Shown here: positions 46,196 through 54,184 of the stretch, piece after piece
Layout: the number at the start of each line of letters is the position of its first letter
Numbering within the stretch: position 1 is the stretch's first letter
Assembly (NCBI GenBank): GCA_947500005.1
Contig: CANMQJ010000004.1
Coordinates: 67,399-131,398 of the forward strand
Direction: 5' to 3'
Source of the DNA: an uncultured Paracoccaceae bacterium
Lineage (GTDB): Bacteria; Pseudomonadota; Alphaproteobacteria; Rhodobacterales; Rhodobacteraceae
DNA: 64,000 nucleotides
Notes under the pieces: generated by a model
What the model saw: only the letters and a program-made list of their open reading frames with translations
Databases searched by the model: none
Told to the model about the DNA's origin: nothing
Made by a program: the position numbers and the translations under genes

Positions 46196-46972
46196 ATGAA
46201 GGACGAGAGCAGGAGCACGTCACAGGTGCAAAAAGATATCCCCGCCGGTCGCAGCGGACATGCGTCGCTTGCGCCACAACCCTTTCAGCTTCGCGGGCGG
46301 TTCCTGACCGCGGTCGCCCTGCGGCTGGAAAGCGACCATCTCGACAAGGGTTTTTACGATTCGCTCGACACCCAGCTGCGACGCGCGCCGCAGCTTCTGC
46401 TCGACGCGCCGCTGATCCTCGATTTCGGACAGGTGCCGGGGCTCGCGGATCCCGAGGCGCTGCGCGAACTGGTCAACCATCTCAAGGCCCGCAACCTGCA
46501 TGTCTTCGGCGTGCAGAACGCGACCGCCGCCACGCGCGAGGCCACGGCGCGGCTGGGACTGATCCCGGTCCAGATCGGCCGCGACATCCCGGCCGAGCAG
46601 GTCGGCGCCGGCGGACGCCGCAGGGCCGGAAAACCCCTTGCCCCGGCCAATCTGCTGGTGACCGAACCGGTCCGCTCGGGCCGGGTGGTCGTGGCGGATC
46701 GCGGCGATCTGGTGGTGGTCGGCTCGGTCTCTTCCGGGGCGGAACTGATCGCGGCGGGCAACATCCATGTCTATGGCACCCTGCGGGGCCGGGCCTTTGC
46801 CGGCGCCCATGGCGACGAGACCGCGCGCATCTTCTGCCAGCGGCAGGAGGCCGAACTGCTGGCCATCGCCGGGATCTACCGCATCAGCGACAGCATCGAC
46901 GACACGCTGCGGCATCAGAGCCTGCAGGTGTTCCTGAAGGACGACGGATTGCATTTGGAGGCACTCGCATGA
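46196..46972 (+). CDS. minC: Septum-site inhibitor MinC
   Basis: Predicted 258 aa. MinC blocks FtsZ assembly away from midcell. The N-terminal domain begins PFQLRGRFLTAVALRLE. The C-terminal beta-helix has the repeats GRVVVADRGDLVVVGSVSSGAELIAAGNIHVYGTLRGRAFAGAHGD in order, ending RISDSIDD. The ATG used has no ribosome site; a GTG at 46226 in the same frame has AGGAG 10 nt upstream and may be the true start (248 aa). Its stop overlaps minD as ATGA. Confidence 0.93.
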   Translation: MKDESRSTSQVQKDIPAGRSGHASLAPQPFQLRGRFLTAVALRLESDHLDKGFYDSLDTQLRRAPQLLLDAPLILDFGQVPGLADPEALRELVNHLKARNLHVFGVQNATAATREATARLGLIPVQIGRDIPAEQVGAGGRRRAGKPLAPANLLVTEPVRSGRVVVADRGDLVVVGSVSSGAELIAAGNIHVYGTLRGRAFAGAHGDETARIFCQRQEAELLAIAGIYRISDSIDDTLRHQSLQVFLKDDGLHLEALA

Positions 46973-47814
46973 CCACCGGACTCAAGGAAGAACAGCCTCT
47001 CGGCAGGATCGTCGTGATCACGTCGGGAAAGGGTGGCGTGGGCAAGACCACCTCGGCCGCCGCCATTTCGGCGGGTCTCGCCCAGTTGGGCCACAAGACG
47101 GTCGTGATCGATTTCGACGTGGGGCTGCGCAACCTGGACATGATCATGGGATGCGAACGCCGTGTGGTGTTCGACTTCATCAACGTGATCCAGGGCGACG
47201 CGCGGCTGAAACAGGCGCTGATCAAGGACAAGCGGCTCGACACGCTCTATATCCTGCCCACCTCGCAGACGCGCGACAAGGACGCGCTGACCAAGGAGGG
47301 GGTCGAGGCGGTTCTCAACGAGCTGAAGGAAGAGTTCGACTACATCATCTGCGACAGCCCCGCCGGGATCGAACGCGGCGCGCAGCTGGCGATGTATTTC
47401 GCCGACGAGGCGGTGGTCGTGACCAACCCCGAGGTTTCCTCGGTCCGCGACAGCGACCGTGTGCTAGGGCTTCTGGCCAGCAAGACGAAGCGCGCCGAAA
47501 GCTCGGACGAGCCGGTGAGGGCAACGGTGCTGCTGACGCGCCACGACCAGGCGCGGATCGACCAGGGCGAGATGATGAACGTGGACGACGTGCTGGAAAT
47601 CCTGGCCGTGCCGCTTCTGGGTATCATCCCCGAAAGCACGGCGGTGCTGCGGGCGTCGAACGTGGGTACGCCCGTCACGCTCGAAGAGCCGTCCAACGCG
47701 GGCCGCGCCTATCACGATGCCGTCGCCCGTCTCACCGGAGCGGAGGTCGAGATGCGGATCGGCTCCGAACGCCGCCCTGGCCTGTTCCAGCGCCTGTTCG
47801 GACGCACGGCATGA
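46969..47814 (+). CDS. minD: Septum-site ATPase MinD
   Basis: Predicted 281-aa membrane-binding ATPase that recruits MinC and oscillates with MinE. It has the deviant Walker A SGKGGVGKTT with signature Lys, switch motifs DFDVGLRNLD and DSPAGIERGA, and a C-terminal amphipathic helix GLFQRLFGR for membrane targeting. Coupled by ATGA overlaps to minC before it and minE after it. Confidence 0.97.
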   Translation: MTTGLKEEQPLGRIVVITSGKGGVGKTTSAAAISAGLAQLGHKTVVIDFDVGLRNLDMIMGCERRVVFDFINVIQGDARLKQALIKDKRLDTLYILPTSQTRDKDALTKEGVEAVLNELKEEFDYIICDSPAGIERGAQLAMYFADEAVVVTNPEVSSVRDSDRVLGLLASKTKRAESSDEPVRATVLLTRHDQARIDQGEMMNVDDVLEILAVPLLGIIPESTAVLRASNVGTPVTLEEPSNAGRAYHDAVARLTGAEVEMRIGSERRPGLFQRLFGRTA

Positions 47815-48092
47815 GCCTGTTCGGTTTCGCCTTCAAGCCCCGCCGCGCAAGGACGGCGCAGACCGCCCGGGACCGCCTTCAGCTGCTGCTGGCGCATGAA
47901 CGTCTCGGCAGTTCCAGCGCGCCCGACTTCCTGCCGCAACTCCAGAACGACCTGCTCGAGGTGATCCGAAAATATGTCGCGGTCGATGACGATGGCGTGG
48001 AAATCGTGATGCAGCGCGAGGATGCGATGTCCAGCCTCGAAATCAATATCGAGCTGCCCTCGGAGTCCGCGCCCAAGGGCGCCGCCGGCTGA
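47811..48092 (+). CDS. minE: Topological specificity factor MinE
   Basis: Predicted 93 aa. The N-terminal anti-MinCD region includes the membrane segment MSLFGFAFKP and ARDRLQLLLAHER. The C-terminal topological domain follows: LQNDLLEVIRKYVAVDDDGVEI. The start overlaps the minD stop as ATGA, completing the minCDE operon. Confidence 0.96.
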   Translation: MSLFGFAFKPRRARTAQTARDRLQLLLAHERLGSSSAPDFLPQLQNDLLEVIRKYVAVDDDGVEIVMQREDAMSSLEINIELPSESAPKGAAG

Positions 48093-48182
48093 CCGAAATC
48101 TCGCAGTCGTAGCCAGCGCCAAGGACCTGCCCCGGCTCCTTGCCCTGCAAGCATCCCGCTTAGGGGCACTTGCGGCTTGGAG

Positions 48183-48196
48183 AAGCCGGGTTCTGT
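48183..48196 (-). other. Short match to the conserved 3' core of RNase P RNA
   Basis: The minus strand reads ACAGAACCCGGCTT, which matches the conserved late motif of bacterial RNase P RNA, and is preceded by a stable hairpin (48208-48231). A complete rnpB cannot fit: a symporter gene ends at 48249. It is either a remnant or chance. Confidence 0.2.
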
Positions 48197-48207
48197 CGTC
48201 TGGCCTC

Positions 48208-48231
48208 GGGCGACCCTTGAACGGGTCGCCC
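48208..48231. terminator. Hairpin between convergent minE and symporter genes
   Basis: GGGCGACCC pairs with GGGTCGCCC around TTGAAC; no T-run, 116 bp after minE and 18 bp after the symporter stop on the minus strand. Confidence 0.45.
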
Positions 48232-48248
48232 CCCGCTCGGTGTTCCGC

Positions 48249-49124
48249 TCAAACGCGCTGCCACCTGCGCGAGAGCAGGATGACTACCGGGAAGGTCAGT
48301 GCATAGGTCAGCGCGCCGTAGACGACCGAGGGTGTCGCGAAGAGCGGAAAACCCGCCCCGTCCCCCCAGAGCATCGCCCCTGCGGCAAGCCCAAGCCCGC
48401 TGTTCTGCACGCCGGTCTCGACCGCGATCGTCGTCCGCTGCGGCGTGGACAGGCCACAGGCCTGGCCCAGGGCAAGGCCGAGGCCCAGAAGCAGAAAGGT
48501 GAGAAGCACAAGTTGCCAACCGATCAGGACCAGGCCGAACCGCAACGCGTCCGCGACCTCGATGAAGGACCAGCCGATGATCGCGATGAACACGGCAAGG
48601 CAGGTGCGGAAGGCGGCGGGCTCGTACCGCTCGGTGAAGCGCGGCGCAAGATGCCGGATCGCCATGCCCAGAAGCACCGGAACCGTGGCGACCATCAAGA
48701 CGCGCAGGGTCAGGTCGCCGAAATCGACCCGGCTCACCTCGGGGCCAAGGAAATGGCTCGCCGCCAGCAGCGACAGCGCCGGCAGGGTGGCCGCCGACAG
48801 GAGGTTGCTGATGGCGGTCAGCGATACCGACAAGGCCACATCGCCCCCGGCGATCCGGGTCAGCAGGTTGCTCATCGCCGCGCCCGGGCAGAGCGTGAGC
48901 AGCACGATGCCGAGCGAAAGACCCGGATCCTGCTGCTGGGCCGAGACGAACAGAAAGCCCGCGACCGGCACCAGGACGATCTGGCTTGCCACGCCGAGAA
49001 AAAGCGCCATCGGCCGTCTGAGGGCGGACCGGAAATCGGCGAGAGTCAGACCGAGGCCGAGCGCCAGCATCATCACGAAGACCGCGACGGGAACAGCGAA
49101 AATGATGATCGTCTCGGTCGTCAC
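48249..49124 (-). CDS. Bile acid:sodium symporter (BASS) family transporter
   Basis: Predicted 291 aa with nine or ten helices. The paired crossover motifs are visible: VLLTLCPGAAMSNLLTRIAGGDVALSV and VETGVQNSGLGLAAG, the latter carrying the sodium-site Glu. BASS proteins carry organic anions, not only bile acids. I chose the GTG at 49124, 8 nt after AAGGG; an ATG at 49148 has no ribosome site. The paired AraC-like repeats (49162-49199) lie just upstream and probably control it. Confidence 0.85.
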   Translation of the reverse strand: MTTETIIIFAVPVAVFVMMLALGLGLTLADFRSALRRPMALFLGVASQIVLVPVAGFLFVSAQQQDPGLSLGIVLLTLCPGAAMSNLLTRIAGGDVALSVSLTAISNLLSAATLPALSLLAASHFLGPEVSRVDFGDLTLRVLMVATVPVLLGMAIRHLAPRFTERYEPAAFRTCLAVFIAIIGWSFIEVADALRFGLVLIGWQLVLLTFLLLGLGLALGQACGLSTPQRTTIAVETGVQNSGLGLAAGAMLWGDGAGFPLFATPSVVYGALTYALTFPVVILLSRRWQRV

Positions 49125-49161
49125 GGTACTTACCCTTGCGTCACGCATATCACGGTCGGCG

Positions 49162-49199
49162 TGGCAGAGCGAGCCAATTGCCTGGCAGGGCGTGCCAAT
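49162..49199 (+). promoter_or_regulatory. Two direct repeats, 21-bp period (probable AraC sites, locus A)
   Basis: TGGCAGAGCGAGCCAAT (49162-49178) and TGGCAGGGCGTGCCAAT (49183-49199) are 15 of 17 identical and start exactly 21 bp apart, two helical turns. Each also has TGGC-N7-GCCA symmetry. They lie between the symporter and the AraC gene. The same motif pair recurs at 50575-50612. Confidence 0.7.
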
Positions 49200-49256
49200 A
49201 CGAACCTCGGGCGCTTCCTTAGCTTGATGGCATCGAAACCAAGAAGAGAACCTGCC

Positions 49257-49466
49257 ATGCCCCGTGTGCAGCGCCCCGTGTCGATCGTCGCCAGGCCCGC
49301 CCCCTCCCGGCCCCTTCACGCCTCTCGCATCTCGGGCCGCAGGAGCCGCGCCATGCCTGTCCGCATCACCGAGGACCCGGTCGCCGCCGATCGTCTGGAC
49401 GGCATGGGCGACCCCGGCGCGGAACGCGGCATCGTCCTCCGGACCGTCGCGTTCAGCGCGAATTGA
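49257..49466 (+). CDS. Possible small Arg-rich protein
   Basis: Open frame of 69 codons between the direct repeats and the AraC gene. The N-terminal half is Arg/Pro/Ser-rich, which weakens it. An internal ATG at 49353 preceded by AGGAG would give 37 aa (MPVRITEDPVAADRLDGMG and on), perhaps the better candidate. No family recognised. The 419-bp gap it sits in otherwise holds only the repeats. Confidence 0.25.
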   Translation: MPRVQRPVSIVARPAPSRPLHASRISGRRSRAMPVRITEDPVAADRLDGMGDPGAERGIVLRTVAFSAN

Positions 49467-49543
49467 GCGCCTGAATGAAGCGGTGGCGTGTCAGGCGACT
49501 GGGAAAAACTGGTTCTCGCGACGCTTTCGGCTTAGCTTTGGCC

Positions 49544-50554
49544 ATGCCGAGCGTGACCAACGTATTTGCGCGCGCGATGGCCCAAGCGGCCGGGATGACG
49601 CTGAGAGACGACGGGGCCCTTGTCTCCGGCGGAGTGGTCGTGCGCCGCCTGCCGCAGCCGACGGACGGCCGGCTTGCGGATACCGACTATTTCGATCTTC
49701 TGGACTGGATCCGTCTTCAGCATGAAGACGAGGTCGAGCTGCTCGAAGCCTATGCCAAGATGATCCGCACCGACGATATCGGCGTGCTCGGGCTGTCGAT
49801 GAAGACGGCGCCGACGCTGCGCTCCTCGCTGGAACGCGTCGAACGCTACTGGCGAGTGGTCACCGACACCGCGGTCTACCGGCTGGACGAGTCCGGCGAT
49901 CCGGCATGTCTGCTCTTCGAGGCGCGCACGGGGCATCACCCGGTGCTCGACTTTCGCAACGAAGGCGCCTTGGCCGGGTCCGTGCGCAACATGCGCCAGA
50001 TCGTGGAAGGCGAATTGGTCCTCGAATACGTCTCATTCCGCCACGCCTGCCGCAGCGATCCGGACCGCTATGCCGCGCATTTCGGCTGCCCCGTGCACTT
50101 CGGGGCGGACCGTAACGCCATAGCCTTGAGGCCCGCGATGCTCGACCTGCCGAACCGGCTGGGCGATGCGGCGGTGTCGGACTTCCTGACCGCCCATCTC
50201 GAGACGGAAATCGGCTCGCTCAAGGACGACCCCTCGATCCGGGCCGCCCTTCTGCGCCGCTTGACACCGGCGCTCAGCAACGGCGTGCCGCAGGCGGCCG
50301 AGGTCGCGCGCGACATGGGGATGAGCGAACGCACGCTCTATCGTCGCCTCGGCGAGGAGGGGCTGACCTTCCGCGACGTCCTCATCGAGGCGCAATCCTC
50401 GCTCGCCCAGGAGCTTCTGAGGGACAGCACGAGCTCGATCGCCGAGATCGCCTTCGTGACCGGTTTTTCCGAGCAGAGCACGTTCAGCCGCGCGTTCAAG
50501 CGCTGGGTCGGACAGACCCCCGCGCAGTTCAGGCAGCAGTTTCCCGAGCGCTAG
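49544..50554 (+). CDS. AraC-family transcriptional regulator
   Basis: Predicted 336 aa. The N-terminal two thirds match the arabinose-binding-like domain seen in OruR/GbdR-style regulators (DIGVLGLSMKTAPTLRSSLERVERYW). The C-terminus is a double helix-turn-helix with AAEVARDMGMSERTLYRRL and SSIAEIAFVTGFSEQSTFSRAFKRWVG. The start MPSVTNVF gives normal length; an ATG at 49475 is an alternative. Likely binds the 21-bp-period repeats on both sides of itself, controlling the symporter and the isochorismatase-fold gene cluster. Confidence 0.9.
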   Translation: MPSVTNVFARAMAQAAGMTLRDDGALVSGGVVVRRLPQPTDGRLADTDYFDLLDWIRLQHEDEVELLEAYAKMIRTDDIGVLGLSMKTAPTLRSSLERVERYWRVVTDTAVYRLDESGDPACLLFEARTGHHPVLDFRNEGALAGSVRNMRQIVEGELVLEYVSFRHACRSDPDRYAAHFGCPVHFGADRNAIALRPAMLDLPNRLGDAAVSDFLTAHLETEIGSLKDDPSIRAALLRRLTPALSNGVPQAAEVARDMGMSERTLYRRLGEEGLTFRDVLIEAQSSLAQELLRDSTSSIAEIAFVTGFSEQSTFSRAFKRWVGQTPAQFRQQFPER

Positions 50555-50574
50555 CACCGATTTGCCGCCACCCT

Positions 50575-50612
50575 TGGCAGGTTCGGCCATGCGCTTGGCA
50601 GGCTCAGCCGAT
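50575..50612 (+). promoter_or_regulatory. Two direct repeats, 21-bp period (probable AraC sites, locus B)
   Basis: TGGCAGGTTCGGCCATG (50575-50591) and TGGCAGGCTCAGCCGAT (50596-50612) repeat the motif and the 21-bp period of locus A. The second copy ends where a -35 would lie relative to TATAAC at 50632-50637, the position of a class II activator. Confidence 0.7.
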
Positions 50613-50631
50613 ACCGCCGCCCCCTTCGGAA

Positions 50632-50637
50632 TATAAC
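50632..50637 (+). promoter_or_regulatory. Probable -10 box (TATAAC)
   Basis: TATAAC lies 20 bp after the second locus-B repeat and 81 bp before the next ATG. No -35 is visible, as expected for an activator-dependent promoter. Confidence 0.45.
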
Positions 50638-50717
50638 GTAAGGTCATCGATCCCCGGAGAGGTCGAGTGCCGGCGCGACCCCGGCAAGCGCTCTCCGCCA
50701 ACCCGGAGGCCAACGCC

Positions 50718-50963
50718 ATGAACGAGATCATAGGAACGACCCCCACCCCGACCGCGCGGCGCGACGATCGCCGGTCCCGAACGCCCTCGAAGCCCGCGAG
50801 CCGGATCGGTGAGATGACCTACCTGGTTCTGATCGCGGTCGCCGCCGCCCTTCTGACCGGCGTGCTGGCCCTGCCCTTCACGATGCCGGGCCGGGCCTTC
50901 GCAGACCCCCTGACGGCCTTCGCGGCGACCGACGTCGGACCGTCCCAACGCCACCTGACCTGA
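50718..50963 (+). CDS. Small membrane protein, unknown function
   Basis: Predicted 81 aa: Thr/Arg-rich N-terminus, one hydrophobic segment (TYLVLIAVAAALLTGVLALPF) and a short tail with a possible signal-type site FADP. CGGAGG lies 7 nt before the ATG. First gene downstream of the locus-B repeats; 188 bp with no clear gene separate it from the isochorismatase-fold gene. Confidence 0.65.
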   Translation: MNEIIGTTPTPTARRDDRRSRTPSKPASRIGEMTYLVLIAVAAALLTGVLALPFTMPGRAFADPLTAFAATDVGPSQRHLT

Positions 50964-51151
50964 CGACCCACCGGATGCGCCCGCCTTCCGTGGGCGCGTC
51001 GCCACCCCGAACGACACGATGCTTGCCGAGGCGCGGCCAACATCCGGCCGTGACCGGGAAAGGCGTGCCGCGCGCAGGGAGGCCCGACCCCAACCACCCC
51101 GGCAGAGAGCCGGCAGGCGTGCTGCCATCACCACCGAGAAGGAGACCTGAA

Positions 51152-52021
51152 ATGGACCACGATCACGATCACGACAAGGGCCGCGGCTGCGGCTGCGACC
51201 TCACCCCCGAAAGGGTCGACATGGCGCGCAGGCGCCTGATGGCAGGGGCGGCCGGCGCCGCCGCTGCGGGCGCTGTCGCCGTTGCCGGCGGCGCCGCGAC
51301 GGCCGCCACCGACGAGGCGCGCGCCCACTATGCCGACCCGGCAGAGCCCGGCCTGCCGCAGGTCGACATGGAGATCGCGCCCGGCCGCACCGCGCTTGTC
51401 GTCACCGACCCCCAGATCGATTTCCTGTCCGAGGACGGCGTCACCTGGGGCGTCGTCGGCGAAAGCGTGACCGAACAGGGCACGGTGGACAATATCGAAC
51501 GCCTCTTCGCCGCTGCCAAGGCCGCGGGAATGCCGGTCTTCATCTCGCCCCATTACTACTATCCGCATGACCACAAGTGGCAGTTCGAGGGCACGCTGGA
51601 AAAGACCATGCATGCGATCGGCATGTTCGACCGTCCCGGCCCCCTGGACCTGACGGATTTCGACGGCTCCGGCGCCGACTGGATGCCGCAGTACAAGAAA
51701 TACATCGAGGACGGCGAGACCGTCATCTGCTCGCCCCACAAGGTCTACAGCCCGGCGCAGAACGATCTGAACCTGCAACTGCGCAAGCGCGGGATCGACA
51801 AGGTCATCCTGGCGGGCATGTCGGCCAATCTCTGCACCCAGGCGCATCTTTACGAACTGCTCGAGCTTGGCTTCGAGGTTGCCGTGGTGCGCGACGCCAC
51901 CGCGGGCGCGAAGGTGCCCGAAGGCGACGGCTATCTCGCCGCCCTGATCAACTTCCGCATGGTCGCCAACGGCGTCTGGTGGACCGATGACGCCGTCGAA
52001 CGCATCGCGCGCTCGGCCTGA
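51152..52021 (+). CDS. Tat-exported cysteine hydrolase (isochorismatase fold)
   Basis: Predicted 289 aa. The catalytic triad of the family is complete: Asp86, Lys197 and Cys228 (SANLCTQAHLYEL). The N-terminus has a His/Cys cluster (MDHDHDHDKGRGCGCD), then ARRRLMAG and a long Ala/Gly hydrophobic stretch, which resembles a twin-arginine signal. Export of this fold is uncommon. Such enzymes hydrolyse amides, imides or vinyl ethers; the substrate is unknown. GAAGGAG precedes the ATG. Predicted member of the AraC-repeat regulon. Confidence 0.85.
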   Translation: MDHDHDHDKGRGCGCDLTPERVDMARRRLMAGAAGAAAAGAVAVAGGAATAATDEARAHYADPAEPGLPQVDMEIAPGRTALVVTDPQIDFLSEDGVTWGVVGESVTEQGTVDNIERLFAAAKAAGMPVFISPHYYYPHDHKWQFEGTLEKTMHAIGMFDRPGPLDLTDFDGSGADWMPQYKKYIEDGETVICSPHKVYSPAQNDLNLQLRKRGIDKVILAGMSANLCTQAHLYELLELGFEVAVVRDATAGAKVPEGDGYLAALINFRMVANGVWWTDDAVERIARSA

Positions 52022-52065
52022 ACCGACGCCCCCCAACTTCCCCAACCCCTGAAAGGAACAGACCC

Positions 52066-52551
52066 ATGAAACGCTTTTTCCGCCTCTCCGCCCTGGCCTT
52101 CACGGCGACGCTCGCCCTCGCCACGGTCGCGATGGCCGCCGACGAATACAACGCCTCGAACGGCCTCACCCTCACCGGCAATCCGCTCGGCCTGCACGGC
52201 GTCGATCCGGTGTCGATGTTCGACAGCGAGGCACCCCGGATCGGCGATGCCGTTCACACCTCCGCACACGAAGGCGTGGATTACTACTTCGCCAGTGAAG
52301 AAGCCCGGCAGAAGTTCGACGCCGATCCCGGTGCCTACCTGCCTCAGTTCGGTGGCTTCTGCGCCTTCGGCGTCTACGTCGGCAAGAAGCTCGATGGCGA
52401 CGTGCGGTTTGCGGACATCGTCGACGGCAAGCTGTACCTCTTCGTCAACGCCGCGATCCTCGAAAAGTACAAGGAGAACAGCGAAGAAGTCATCCGCGTC
52501 GCCTACGAGACCTGGCCGGACATCGTGTCGACCCCCGTCGGCGATCTCTGA
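52066..52551 (+). CDS. Exported YHS-domain protein
   Basis: Predicted 161 aa. The signal peptide is cleaved after AMA near residue 24. A YHS domain follows, with HGVDPVSMF, DYYFASEEARQKFDADPGAYLPQFGGFCAFGV as its core; the family often binds metals. It begins 44 bp after the hydrolase stop and is probably co-transcribed. GAAAGGAACAG precedes the ATG. Role unknown; perhaps a periplasmic partner of the hydrolase. Confidence 0.87.
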   Translation: MKRFFRLSALAFTATLALATVAMAADEYNASNGLTLTGNPLGLHGVDPVSMFDSEAPRIGDAVHTSAHEGVDYYFASEEARQKFDADPGAYLPQFGGFCAFGVYVGKKLDGDVRFADIVDGKLYLFVNAAILEKYKENSEEVIRVAYETWPDIVSTPVGDL

Positions 52552-52571
52552 GCAGAGGTCCGAGCGCCCCT

Positions 52572-52598
52572 CCCGGGTCCCGATCATCGGGGCCCGGG
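52572..52598. terminator. Strong hairpin after the YHS gene
   Basis: A 12-bp stem with one G-T pair (52572-52583 with 52587-52598, loop TCA); no T-run. Confidence 0.55.
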
Positions 52599-52637
52599 AC
52601 GTCGTCGACATGGCATTCATCACGCGTTCAGAGTCAA

Positions 52638-52671
52638 AGAGACCCAGGCGAAGTTCTTCGCCGGGGTCTCT
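52638..52671. terminator. Second hairpin in the convergent gap before pntB
   Basis: A 15-position stem with a single mismatch (AGAGACCC...GGCGAA with TTCGCC...GGGTCTCT, 4-nt loop). On the minus strand it is followed by TTTGACT, so it probably stops pntB transcription. Confidence 0.6.
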
Positions 52672-52736
52672 CCGTGTCCCGAAACCCGGAATGCGTCACG
52701 GGTGGGGCGCCCTTTTCTGGTTCGATGGCCCGGGGC

Positions 52737-54170
52737 TCAGTCCAGAAGGCCCAGCAGTTTGTCCATGGACTGCCGCGCGTCGCCATAGAACATGCGCGTG
52801 TTGTCCTTGAAGAAGAGCGGGTTCTCGATCCCCGAGTAACCTGTGCCCTGCCCGCGCTTGGAGACGAAGACCTGCTTGGCCTTCCACACTTCCAGAACCG
52901 GCATCCCCGCGATCGGAGAGTTCGGATCGTCCTGCGCGGCCGGGTTCACGATGTCGTTCGAGCCGATCACGATGACAACGTCGGTGTCGGGGAAGTCGTC
53001 GTTGATCTCGTCCATCTCCAGCACGATGTCATAAGGCACCTTGGCCTCGGCCAGCAGCACGTTCATGTGCCCCGGCAGACGACCCGCGACAGGGTGGATG
53101 GCGAACCGCACCTCCTTGCCCTTGTCGCGCAGGCGCCGGGTCAGGTCGGCCACCGCATTCTGCGCCTGCGCCACCGCCATGCCGTAACCCGGCACGATGA
53201 TCACGCTGTCGGCCTCCTGCAGCGCCGTGGCGACACCGTCGGCGTCGATGGCGATCTGCTCGCCCTCGACGGCCATCGCCTCGCCCGCCGGACCGCCGAA
53301 GCCGCCCAGGATCACGCTGATGAAGGACCGGTTCATGGCCTTGCACATGATGTAGGACAGGATCGCACCCGAGGAGCCCACCAGCGCGCCCACCACGATC
53401 AGCAGGTCATTGCCGAGGCTGAAGCCGATCGCCGCCGCGGCCCATCCCGAGTAGGAGTTGAGCATCGAGACGACCACCGGCATGTCCGCGCCGCCGATGC
53501 CCATGATCAGGTGATAACCGATGAACAGCGCGGCCAGCGTCATCAGGATCAGCGGCAGGAACCCGCCCGTGTTCATGTACCAGATCAGGCAGAGCAGGGA
53601 GAGCGCCGCGGCACTCGCGTTCAGCATGTGCCCGCCCGGCAGCTTCTGCGCGGCCGAGGTCACGCGGCCCGACAGCTTGCCATAGGCGATGACCGAGCCG
53701 GTAAAGGTGATCGCGCCGATGAACACGCCCAGGAACAGCTCGACCCGCAGGATGCCCTGCTCGACCGCGTCCTTCTTGGCCAGCAGCGCCGCGAAGCCTT
53801 CGAGGCCCACGCGCGCGGCGGGGTCCATGCTCAGCACGCGGACCAGTTCGAAATGCGCGTTGAAGCCGACGAAGACGGCCGCGAGACCGACCAGCGCGTG
53901 CATCCCCGCGACCAGTTCCGGCATCTGCGTCATCTCGACCCGGCTGGCCAGCATGTAGCCGATGATGCCGCCCGCCGCGATCAGCACGACCGACAGCAGC
54001 CACAGGCCCGAACCGGGGCCGATCAGCGTCGCCAGAACCGCGATGCCCATGCCGACGATGCCGTACCAGACCGCGCGCTTGGCGCTTTCCTGGTTCGAAA
54101 GCCCACCCAGCGACAGGATGAAGAGGACGGCCGCGACCACATAGGCCGCCGTGGTAAATCCGTAATCCAT
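52737..54170 (-). CDS. pntB: NAD(P) transhydrogenase subunit beta
   Basis: Predicted 477 aa. The N-terminal half has about eight helices of the proton channel; the C-terminal NADP(H)-binding domain has [38 protein letters not shown] and [17 protein letters not shown]. With PntA it couples proton entry to NADPH formation. It starts 14 bp after the pntA stop on the minus strand. Confidence 0.97.
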   Translation of the reverse strand: MDYGFTTAAYVVAAVLFILSLGGLSNQESAKRAVWYGIVGMGIAVLATLIGPGSGLWLLSVVLIAAGGIIGYMLASRVEMTQMPELVAGMHALVGLAAVFVGFNAHFELVRVLSMDPAARVGLEGFAALLAKKDAVEQGILRVELFLGVFIGAITFTGSVIAYGKLSGRVTSAAQKLPGGHMLNASAAALSLLCLIWYMNTGGFLPLILMTLAALFIGYHLIMGIGGADMPVVVSMLNSYSGWAAAAIGFSLGNDLLIVVGALVGSSGAILSYIMCKAMNRSFISVILGGFGGPAGEAMAVEGEQIAIDADGVATALQEADSVIIVPGYGMAVAQAQNAVADLTRRLRDKGKEVRFAIHPVAGRLPGHMNVLLAEAKVPYDIVLEMDEINDDFPDTDVVIVIGSNDIVNPAAQDDPNSPIAGMPVLEVWKAKQVFVSKRGQGTGYSGIENPLFFKDNTRMFYGDARQSMDKLLGLLD

Positions 54171-54184
54171 GGTCCCCTAACTCC

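Noticed and set aside
48160-48560. Complete RNase P RNA gene on the minus strand
   Set aside because: The symporter coding region is intact to 48249, so only the last part could exist; kept as a weak finding only.
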